Source: Avena insularis (Eukaryota > Streptophyta > Magnoliopsida > Poales > Poaceae). Taken from it: a DNA stretch of 64,000 nucleotides. Of the stretch, positions 34,804 through 44,199 are shown in pieces. The position numbers and the translations under genes were made by a program. Below the pieces are notes generated by a model. It searched no databases, was not told the origin of the DNA, and was given only the letters and a program-made list of their open reading frames with translations. Within the stretch, counting starts at the first letter, position 1. Every line of letters starts with the position of its first letter. Location: contig CM042693.1 in assembly GCA_023614405.1 (NCBI GenBank), positions 160,100,731-160,164,730 on the forward strand. Direction: 5' to 3'.

Positions 34804-34816
34804 TGGAGGGAGGGTT
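34804..34816 (+). other. Polypurine tract of the plus-strand Tekay element
   Basis: TGGAGGGAGGGTT lies directly before the TGTAATATCCC start of the 3' LTR, the expected plus-strand primer site. Confidence 0.8.
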
Positions 34817-37800
34817 TGTAATATCCCAAAAATATTGATCAAGGTTATCAAATTCCAATCACCAAAATTAGGGTTAACAAAAACTTTTGTTAATTAAAAT
34901 CATATGAATGCATGTGTGTATGTGATGATTGTATGAATGCATGAATGGACTTGTGTGATTATTGTGAATATCAAGGAGAAACAAATTAAAGATGAAAACA
35001 ACATCATCTAAATCAAATCCAAGCAGAAACAAATCAAGAGAAATTCAAAAACAAACAAAATGAGCTAATGGTCATTTTTGCCAATCTTGCTCACTAGACC
35101 ACTAGTGTTTCTAGTCCAAGATTTCAAACAGAAAAAAATCCATTTCTTTTCACCCCTTGCTAGACCAAGTAAAAGTGAACCCAAACCCACCTTTCAAACC
35201 CACAGAAACATTTGGCAACTTGATTCAAATGACAATTGAAAATTGAATCTATATCATATGTGAAGATCACCATTTCTTAGATCCCCACCAAACCAGTGCA
35301 CCTTGACGATTCCAAGCAACCAGAGACTACATAGTATGTGACTAGTACACCCACCAAGTTTCACTCAAAAATTCAAATTCAGATCTCTTGCGGCCATTTC
35401 ATCAAACACCTTAGAAACACAAATCAAGCAAAACATCAAACACTAAGTGAGTAGTGTTTGTGCCTAACTTGTTCCCTCTCTAGCTCATACCACACTCTCA
35501 GTAGATCATCTATTTAATTTAACCAGCCCTAGCTCACTTTAAGCTTGACATTGTCATCAATGGTGACCATGCCCGAGCCCAAATGGCCACCCCATGGTCG
35601 ACAGCAAGCTAGGAGCTTCCCTAGCCTCGCCAACCTTTTCTGGGACACGAGCCACCGTCCACCACCATCCCCTGTCCAGTGCCCAAGCCCTGCCAGCCCT
35701 TGGACCACTCAAAACGAGCGTGCCCAGTCTCTCTGCAAGCATGCCTAGAGCGCGCCAGAGCGTCGCGCTTGACACGCGAGCACAGAACGCGCCCCACCTT
35801 TGCCGCTTGTGTGCGTGATCACCACCGCCCCAAGAACCGCCTGGACATGCCCTTTCGTCTTCGCGCGACCAGGAGAGCCCGTGCACCATTAATTTAGGTT
35901 TTATCAATTTAGTTCCAAACTTAGTTTTCTCTCTAGATTCAAAATTTAATAAAGAGATATTCACTAAACCAAATTGCATGAAACCAATTTTATTAGAAAG
36001 GTACTGAAATTCTTAATCGAAATCCGTTGGATTCAAATCATTTGGAATTATAGATCACCTATAGTAGAGATAACAAGGCAGAGACTTTTCTGCATTCAAA
36101 CATTTTTCAAAATTCAACCACAAAAGCTTTTAAGTTGATTCCAACTCTCAAAAATCACATTTGATAAGACCTTTCTGAATATATAAAAATATCTGGTTTT
36201 ACTTGCAGAAATAATGGACAAGTAATAAAAGAATGCCCCATAGGCATTTCTAGTCACTTTATTTAATTAAAATAAAAAGGTTAAACCTTATTAAATTGTG
36301 AAACCACTTTAAATAACATTCCCAAGTACTGAAATATGTGGTGATGACATGTGTCAACATGATCCCCTATTTGAGTTGGAGAATATTAAATCTGAAGTAG
36401 TTTTTCAATGAGTAGAAATTACTTTTCTAAAATAAGATAATTGAAACTAGTGCTTTATTGCTTGTGATAATAGTGATGATGCTAGATCATCTATTGTGAA
36501 CCTTGGTGTGATGAGTAGAACTAGTTAAGTATTGTTTGGTGATTATGTACCTCGTATTTATTTATAGACGCTAGTACCGACCAAGGATACCAGGAGGAAG
36601 GAGGATACTACGAGGAAGAAGCAGAGGAGAACTTTAACCACTGCTCTGCACAAGTCAAGCTAACACTTGCAACTGTGAAAACTATATAACCTATGCAATG
36701 CATTAGTTACACCACTTGATTATACCAAACCCAGTTTTACTTGCAAGCTTAGTTCTTTTATTTCTTTATCAAAGCTCCTTAGTTTGTGTTTACTTAATAA
36801 TTGGTGGAGTTAAGAAATACTTTTGAAGGTAGCATAAAGAGCATAAAATTGGCCTAAGTTAGATAAATCTTGATGTCATCCTGAGGCATGAGATTGAACT
36901 TAGATAAGTCACACTTGGTTATCAGCCCTCACTAATGTTTATCGCTCAATTGTAGTTGCTAGTGGTAAGCATAAAACTTGATCACTTTAGATGGGATTAC
37001 TTGGTGAAAATGGTTATGAAAACCTTGGAATGATGAGTCATTCTAATGAAATGTTCTGACATGTGTTCTTGAACACCAAATGATTTTGATGATGAAAATG
37101 TTGAGGCATGAGCCTTAGCCCTTTTATACAACTGATGGTTGTCTGATTGCGATACCATTCCAATTTTACCGTACAACCACAATACCCGAAATTTTGGTAG
37201 GGCTTGACTGGAAGTTTATATACCTTAGTATGGGTTCCCTTGTGGCCGAGGTTTGAGCTGAGGCTACCTTGTGAAGATTGTCCACCTATGCAGTTCCCAA
37301 GATGACAGTTTTTCATGGTTAGGAGGCCAAACTCATAGGAGAGGTGCCTATACTAGGGCGTGTAATTGAAAGGTTATGATTGATTATCCGCATACTGAGT
37401 ATGGTGAATTCAGGATTGTTCCTGATGGATGTATCAAATATTGTGGTGAAAGTGTACCACCTCTGTAGAGTGTCAAACTATTCGAATAGCCGCGTCCGCG
37501 GTTATGGACAGTTGGAGTGGCCATACTATTCCGTCGTTAGATGTTTTCAGAATGACTTGTGAAATGAATCGTGACTTGACTTGACCACAACAGGGTTGTG
37601 ATATGAAAATTTGAGTTCCCACTTAGGTGTTATAAAACTTTCAGCTAGCTTTCTTTGCTTCTGAACTCAGTTAGAGATAAATCTGGCTTTTTGCAAAACA
37701 ACCTAGAGCCTAGTATTTCCTACTCAAAACCACTTCACTTGTTAGTATTAGTTTGCGAGCACTTAAAGAGTACTCATGGCTTTGTCCCTGGCTATTCCCG

Positions 37801-38122
37801 TGGCCATACTATGAAGAGGACTATCAGGAGGATGGACCGCAGAAAGGTTATGACAACTAGGATCATCTCCCATTGTCAGCATTGCCTGTGACCATGAAGA
37901 TGGAGCTTCGCCCATGCTACCATTATTATTAAGTTATTTCGCTGCTATGATTGTATTAAGACTGGATCCTGAGATCCTTTATTTGTTGTAAGACCTTATG
38001 TATGGTTTGTAATGGATGATATACTGTGATATCCAATCTGTTATGTCTCGCAAAAATGGTAATCCTGGGATTGCGATGTATGGCATAACAGGCATATGGG
38101 ATTAAAAATCCGTGTGTTGACA
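34817..38122 (+). repeat. 3' LTR of the plus-strand Tekay element (3,306 bp)
   Basis: It starts TGTAATATCCC and ends TGTTGACA. It aligns with the 5' LTR except that the TATA-bearing segment is missing and a 435 bp AT-rich segment (35892-36326) is present. That segment is also found, inverted, at about 46070-46440 in the minus-strand Tekay LTR. It contains the conserved frames at 36567-36653 and 37801-37860. Confidence 0.92.
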
Positions 38123-38203
38123 ATCGTCCACCTCCACCGCACCTCCGGGTTTAGGGTTTATTTGTTAAGTTCAAATAAATATTGTGTGCATTTTGCAGGA
38201 ACT

Positions 38204-40976
38204 ATGGATCCACCTAGTCCAATCCTGAGATACCTAGATTCAGAACACTTTCTCGAGGATATGATTCACGATGCCGATGAGGGATCTCCCTTGAGGTATT
38301 TGAACTCATCCGGTGAGGGAGAGGAGATCAACAGACAAGAGGTAGAAGCCCATGGACGCGTAACGCAGACTGACGAGGTATATATATCATTGTTCAAAAA
38401 ATAGGCCGAATCACCGATTAATAGGCCGATTAGTCACTACTAGGGACCCGACCGTGTCGATTACCGCTAATCTTTTGTATTAATTGTTTAGCCCGATTAA
38501 TAGGTCTGACACTCTGATTACTAGGTATGTTCCCGATTAACCACTACACTTGGTAAAAAAACATGCAAAATTATCAACACATATCGCCCATCCATCCACT
38601 AGCCCGCCCCAGGGAAGTAGGATTTGTGAAGCTCCCGCTCGATCCCTGCCTCTAGGATCTTATTTGCCGCCATCACCAACCAGTTCCTTGTCGTTGTTGA
38701 CCAGTTCCTCGTAGTTGCCGACCAGACCTCAGATACAAGAGCTCGAGCGCCTTGAGGATCTCATCTGGGAGCTTAAGGCTGCCTTTAATAGAGTAGATGG
38801 TTGAGGTGCAAGAGGATTTATACGTGTTTTAGGTGCTAATTTTTGTAGGCTGCACCGATTAATAGCCGACCGACTAAATCAGTTAATCGTCTGAATTCCG
38901 ATTAGTTGCTACTTCCAAGCCAACCGAGCAATTAACGATTACCGATTTCCTTACCATTGATATATATATATATATGATGTCCGATGATCATCACTAGATG
39001 TACCTAGTTGTATATATATTATGTTGATGAATGTTTCTTCTCTTAGGCCTCTACATCGAGCAAGAAAACCAAGCACGGCCCAGCCAAAAAGTTGCCTTAG
39101 GGTACTGTTTATGAAATTACAGAGGTCTCAGGAGAGGGCGAACCATTGGAACCGAAAAAACAAAACAAATATTTGTACAACAATGCGGAGTTGTTACTAG
39201 ATATCGCACCCCGATCACTATTCGAGAGTGGAATAAGCCCAAAGAGGCGGAATGGAGTGATGTGTATATCGATGATAGGTTCAAAGAGCAAATATTTACT
39301 GACCTCATGGCACATTTCAAGCTGCCAGAATGTGACACTGATGACAAGACGGCTGAAATGAGAAAGAAAGTCAAGCAGTTTGCACTAAAGAAGATGGCCG
39401 AACAATTCAAGAACTGGAAGAAATCATTATGGCAACAGTATCAGAAGGACAAGAAAACTCCATTATTCGAAGGCTATCTAGCGAAGCAGCAGCCTTACTG
39501 GGATGCATTTGTAGAGTATAGGAAGTTAGGAGTTGTAGAGGAAAAGTCTGAAAAAAACAAGATAAATGCTGCGAAGAAGAAATATCACCATAACATGAGG
39601 CCAGGGGGCTACGCGGCTGCCATGCCTAAGTGGGATGCAAAAGAGAAAGAGCTTCGTGATAAAGGGATCATTGCAGAACCAATTCGCGAAGAATGGGATT
39701 TGAGGGAAAGAAATTGGTTCCTTGGGCATGGGAGTACATTTAAGAACTTACAGGGGACCTTGTTTGCAGTGACGGGATAAAGGTACCCAGGAGTGCATGG
39801 CTAAAAGTGGTGAAAGATATTAAAGAGGGAATAAAACAGTTTCATCCCGATAGAGAGAAAGACTTGCTGACCTTGGTCCTCGGGAATCGCAAACATGGAG
39901 GACGAGTCTGAGGCCTTGACGGGAGTTTCACGTGGGAGACTGGGTTTCCTAAGGACCAAGGTACCTATAGAAGCCTAGCAAGAGCAAACCAGCAATGGGA
40001 GGAGGAGGAGGCAGACAAGTTGAACCAGCTTCTAGCAAGACTTGACAAGCAGCAGCAGTAGCAGCAGATCGACGAACTTAGAGGAATAGCGTGCTTGCAA
40101 GATCCTCCACTCGATATTACCGCCAACCCATCTCAGCGGAGAAGCAGCGTGGCTGAATCGTAGGTCCCGTTTAACTATGCACCCTATACAGATGGCGTTC
40201 CCGGATACCCCGTGGATGGAATTAAGGAGCATATATCTTGTGAGCTCCATAATAAATTGAAGAACGTATCTGTGAAGGTGACGGTCGGATCTGCTTTGCC
40301 TTGTCCGCCTGACGCACGTTGGCATGGCCGTGAGATTCCACCTGGCTATGATAAAGTCGGGGTGGATCAAATCGTAAAGGAGTGGGAGTCAATGGAGCTT
40401 GAAATCCCTGGACCTGAAGGTGAGATCGCACTCGGAGAAGTACTTGGTGGTATCATTCTATGGGACAAGAACTACATACAGTTTCCAGGCTCGGCCCCAA
40501 GGCCAACACTACCGCCTCTGAGCTGTCGCAGGTCTCCTTCACCTCCATCACCTCCAAGAAGACATCACCTCCTTCGCCTCCATCACCTCCATCACCTCCA
40601 TGATGACTACGACCACCACATCCCGAGTCCATCTCGATCTCCGCCGCAGGCTCAGCAGTCTTCGCTGCCCGCTAAGGACAATAAGCAGAAGCGTGCTCTG
40701 TCAGTGAGTACTAAAGGACGCGGCAGCCCAAAACGGAAAATGTCTCCCCTCCCAACAGTGCCTCATAAGAATCTTCCCATTAGACCTTACGATCATACTG
40801 ATGCGGAACCTGCAGGGCTAGCAAAGGCCGAAGTTGGGGCGCATTTTGAGAAGAAGAAATCCGAGCCTGCTCCGGTATACACCGAGAAGCAAAAGGCATA
40901 TGTAATTGATTTTCTGAACACAAAATTGCAATATGAGTTGCACCATAAGCCAGATGATTATCTACGCACACTTTAG
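38204..40976 (+). pseudogene. CACTA gene, first part: plant transposase-like (Transposase_24 type)
   Basis: Exon 1 is 38204-38377 (start MDPPSPILRYLDSEHFLEDM) with donor GTATAT. The next exon begins at 39047 after TTCTCTTAG. It encodes a basic segment, then a helical domain (KQFALKKMAEQFKNWKKSLW, PLFEGYLAKQQPYWDAFVEY) like the plant En/Spm transposase PF03004. After a frameshift near 39750 it continues through a Gln-rich stretch and the 254-codon frame 40212-40976, which has a Pro/His-rich linker. Stops are TAG 39098, a TGA near 39910, TAGs near 40060 and 40162, and a TAG at 40974. A frameshift also lies near 39202. Such proteins accompany grass CACTA elements; the exact role is unclear. Confidence 0.65.
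38393..38951. mobile_element. 559 bp insertion in the CACTA first intron (putative)
   Basis: The intron sequence is interrupted between TATCATTG (38385-38392) and TACCATTG (38952-38959), an 8 bp duplication with one mismatch. Inside are repeated (C)CGATTAATAGG-like motifs in both orientations. The 8 bp duplication would fit the hAT superfamily, but I see no convincing terminal inverted repeats. Confidence 0.4.
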
Positions 40977-41175
40977 AAAGAAGTGGTGAAGAGCAAATCA
41001 AGCAAATCAAGTGCAAGCGGTAAAAAAATTAGCAAGCACAGGTGCAAGCGGGACCAAAACTGCAATCAGTAAAAAATCAGATGTTCCCCTTCTCGAACAA
41101 CAGGCCAAACAAACGATCGCACCCCTCAAGGTGTTTTAAGAAAACGTTCCTCTTCTCACACAACAACCACTAGAT

Positions 41176-42548
41176 ATGTCAGTAGCTACAGAGTTGGCGG
41201 CCAGCATGAAAATTAGTCTTGATGAACTATTAGACCCCCAACTCGACCTTCTACCCAAGGCTGCTGTAGCCCCTAGATATGTCGCAGGTGAGGATTTTGT
41301 CAGCAAAGAGAGGCTGAAAGAACTTCCAACAAAAATGCGGAATCTCCATCAATGGTACTCGGCGGTCATAAAGCAGGGGAGAATAATGATCGTAGCCAAT
41401 GTCCCACCTGAGTACTACTTCATACCCGAAGAGGTCCATATTGAGTTTCCAGAACTGTTCCAGTTATACCATCTCGACGCCCTGGACAAATCCATCCTCA
41501 ACTGCTATTGTCTGTAAGTTGTTGGATTTATTGTCTACATGTTCAGTTTTTCAGTTGTTTAGTTCAGAACATGTAATTATCCTTATTATGAAAAATGAAG
41601 ATCCTAGAATGTAAAAGAAAAAAATCTATAATATTGGGTTCATTGACCCAGATAAAGTGCATATAACCATGCTAACGGATAACCCCGAAGAGACGGAGGA
41701 AAACTTTCTAAGGTTTCTAATGGAGCAAAATTTCTCTGAGCACATACTGTTTCCTTACAATTTTAGGTGAGGGTCTTACTCTGTTGTACACATTCACTTT
41801 TGATTAGTCGATGCTAATAAGTGTAACTGATGAGTTATTGATGTATATATAAATGTTTGTAGCTTCCACTGGTTTCTTCTAGACATTCATCTTGATAAGG
41901 GAAGAGTTGATGTCATGGACCCATCAAATAGAAACTTGGAAGATTTCCGCAGCATGCAGGACATGGTCCAGAAGTAAGTTTCGCGCTATATCGATCTCTT
42001 TCGTTGATTTCCTGAGATATCAGGTAATGAATAACTCATTCATTCATTTTCTTCGCCGGGCAGGGTTTGGATCCGGTTCAAGCGTGAAGTTACGGGTGTA
42101 TTTAGTGAGAAGCTGACGTTTAAGGCGGTCTCGGTAAGTAGCACGTGATATGTCCGCGCATCTCTTTACTTCTAGTTTCAATACAATAATGATGCTAAAT
42201 TATTATTTTAATTGAATTTTATTCTCGTAAAGTGCGCGAGGCAGCCACAGGGGTCGAATCTATGTGGATTCTACGTATGCGAGTTCATTCGCACATTTAC
42301 CACCGAACACAATGATTATAGAGTCAACATAAGCAATGCATTCACACCATCATTTTATTGTTATCACCTTTTGTTATCATGATTGATATTCATATTGATC
42401 TCCTTTTTCTTATATATAGTTCGAGAGAATGCGGGATCAACTACTACTAGAGCAACGCGTACTAGCAATTGCGGAGGAGCTGGCGGGATTTATTGTCAAA
42501 AAGATCATAGACGATGCCGGAGAATTTAGTGTGAATAGGCGCTACTGA
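41176..42548 (+). pseudogene. CACTA gene, second part: Ulp1-type (C48) cysteine protease domain
   Basis: The first stretch (41176-41513) encodes LRNLHQWY-like and FPELFQLYHLDALDKSILNCYCL. It continues after an intron with NIGFIDPDKVHITMLTDN. Later exons supply the Ulp1 signature: His in FHWFLLDIHLDKGRVDVMDP (41867) and Asp in VMDPSN (41918). An exon VWIRFKREVTGVFSEKLTFK (about 42063-42132) follows. The QPQGSNLCGFYVCEFIR exon has the nucleophile Cys at 42263. The last exon, 42420-42548, ends with a stop. Introns have GTAAGT donors at about 41514, 41977 and 42133. The catalytic triad is preserved. Ulp1 proteases remove SUMO-like modifiers; the transposon function is unknown. Confidence 0.72.
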
Positions 42549-42744
42549 TCTCCATGTAATCAAACAGACGTGCTCTAGTCCCGGTATTTTGTGATCTCCA
42601 TGTAACTATGCAAATTGTATATATTTGTATGCTCGATATCGTAATACAAGTTATCTTATATATGCACGAATGTGTATGATATGTGGTGGCGTTGAAATAT
42701 TCAAAAACTATGTTGAAATGAAAAATAAGTAAATAAAACAATAA

Positions 42745-43075
42745 AAATGAAATCTCTGCCGCGACAGAGAAAGGGCACAAAATGCTGTCGCGGCAGAGGG
42801 TCACTAGTCCAAGGTAATGCTCTGCCGCGGCAAAGAAAAGGCGCAAAATGCTGCCGCGGTAGAGACCCAGTAGTCCTGGTCCTTAACACCAACCGGGACA
42901 AGTGGGGGTGCACCCTGAGAGTGCAGGGGCAGCCACGTGGACATCCACTAGTCCCGGCTGGTAACTGGGCCGGGACTAGTGGTGGGCCTCTAGTCCCGCT
43001 TGATTAGTCCCGGGACAAGTGGGGGTGCACCCTGAGAGTGTAGGGGCCGGGACTAAAGGCCCTTATGGACCGGGA
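42745..43075. repeat. CACTA subterminal hairpins and direct repeats
   Basis: Inverted repeat 1 has arms CTCTGCCGCGACAG (42754-42767) and CTGTCGCGGCAGAG (42785-42798), perfect over 14 bp. Inverted repeat 2 has CTCTGCCGCGGCA (42820-42832) and a one-mismatch partner (42852-42864). Further arms ACTAGTCCCGG/CCGGGACTAGT are at 42947-42957 and 42970-42980. A direct repeat around GTGGGGGTGCACCCTGAGAG occurs at about 42902 and 43018. Such repeats bind TNPA-like proteins in characterised CACTA elements. Confidence 0.8.
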
Positions 43076-43080
43076 CTAGA

Positions 43081-43099
43081 GGCCCTGTTTCCACTAGTG
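43081..43099 (-). repeat. CACTA right terminal inverted repeat
   Basis: GGCCCTGTTTCCACTAGTG is the reverse complement of a terminus starting CACTAGTGG. Beyond 43099 the sequence matches the Tekay interior at 30000-30075 (inverted), so the boundary is exact. Confidence 0.85.
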
Positions 43100-43182
43100 A
43101 GATGGTTTTAAGGACCATTCTGTGAAACTACGATACAATGGGACCGGACACAACTCACACCTATGATAGTGCTCAAGTGCTA

Positions 43183-43970
43183 CTACTCATCAGAATCGGT
43201 GTCTTCATCATCATCATCATCAATGAAGCCGGAATCATCATCAATGTGGAAGTCCATAGCCTGGTCCTCCAGGAAGTCATCATCATCACTGAGGTAGGAG
43301 TAAGGGTCTCCACGGATATCTTCCCCTGCATTCTCCCTCTCCTCAAGATGCATGTCTCGCTCATGGATGGTCTCCTCCAAGTCTGACACTATGTGACGAA
43401 GGCGACCAATGATGCAATCCTTCTTGTCACGGAAACGGCGAAATCACTTGCGCTCCCTTGCAAGGATGGCAAGGGTCTGGTCCTTCTTGACTACAATGTC
43501 ATAGTTGTGGTTGGCATAGGCGCGGGCGCTGTCCAATTCCTTCTGCCTATCATACAACATGAAATCAAGATGATCTACTTGATGCTTCAGCTCTGGGTGA
43601 CCTAGCACCTCCAATGGCTATCCCATAGCATCACGCCTTGCGTAGTACTCAAAGCAAGTACCCTTGATCTGATTGATGCTTTGTCCACACAGACGGGCAA
43701 GAGCTTCTTGCATAGCCCTAGCGAGTCCGTCTAGCCAGTTGTTCTCTCTTAAGGTGAATTGGATTCCCTCTGAGGTGGATGCCTCAATCTTGCCTCTGAG
43801 ACTTGCAACAATCAGCCACTACAATTCTCCTACTTGCTGATCGTTGAGCTGGGCTCCGAAGAACTTAGAGTGTGGGCGCTCAAGAACTTCCGAGAGTTGG
43901 TCCAAATCACGCTCAAAGATGAGCTCTCCTCCGTTCCCTAATGGTAGAACTTGTTATACTTGACGTCCAT
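43183..43970 (-). pseudogene. Broken copy of the extra ORF (ORF0-like), minus-strand Tekay
   Basis: The ATG at 43970 is followed by DVKYNKFYH and a stop, then a shifted frame. The C-terminal 68 residues (43183-43389) are open: ETIHERDMHLEERENAGEDI, then an acidic tail ending DDDDDEDTDSDE. It is clearly homologous to 29214-30002. The acidic C-terminal character is retained although residues differ, which suggests past selection on the protein. Confidence 0.8.
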
Positions 43971-44183
43971 CTATAAGAATGTAGGATGAGTAAGTTAGTA
44001 GAGTGATCAAGTGTGTCAAATTTTATGTAGGTTTGCAAGAATTTTTGAGGGACATGAATTTTTATGAAAGATTATAAGTGATAAGGATGAGAATAAGTTT
44101 TCATAAATACTCACTTCTTTTGTTTTGAAACTAAATTTTTGATTAAAGCGTCCATTCTAACTAGGGTCTCCTATGGTCAGGAT

Positions 44184-44196
44184 GGCTCTGATACCA
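44184..44196 (-). other. Primer binding site of the minus-strand Tekay element
   Basis: GGCTCTGATACCA on the plus strand is the complement of TGGTATCAGAGCC, a perfect initiator Met tRNA site, 3 bp from the LTR. Confidence 0.9.
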
Positions 44197-44199
44197 ACT

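Larger units (their letters stand above)
25874..38122 (+). mobile_element. Tekay-type chromovirus gypsy element with unequal LTRs
   Basis: 12.2 kb element: 5' LTR 25874-28991, Met-tRNA primer site, an extra ORF, gag with a zinc knuckle, protease, RT/RNase H, integrase, C-terminal chromodomain, polypurine tract and 3' LTR 34817-38122. The chromodomain and the TGTAACATCCC LTR start fit the plant Del/Tekay lineage. The flanks (ACCAA on the left, ATCGT on the right) show no target duplication. The two LTRs differ by reciprocal large deletions. Gag-pol carries several stops and frameshifts, a changed protease active site and a missing piece of the integrase core. Confidence 0.92.
38123..43099 (+). 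mobile_element. CACTA transposon, right (3') piece
   Basis: It contains the leader, a multi-exon gene (38204-42548), subterminal repeats and the right terminus GGCCCTGTTTCCACTAGTG (43081-43099). That terminus is the inverted form of a CACTA start. The 3 bp AGA (43100-43102) follows. A TNPD-type transposase is not visible in either piece, so this copy is probably non-autonomous. Confidence 0.8.

Noticed and set aside
25869..38127. Target site duplication for the plus-strand Tekay element
   Set aside because: Left flank ACCAA and right flank ATCGT do not match at any shift I tried, so no duplication is claimed.
40560..40615. His/Leu-rich stretch in the CACTA gene that might be a metal-binding domain
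   Set aside because: It comes from a short degenerate repeat of CTCC/CATCACCTC units and is more likely a low-complexity linker.
42747..43007. 86-codon ORF over the CACTA subterminal repeats
   Set aside because: It is read through hairpin and direct repeats and has no protein-like features.
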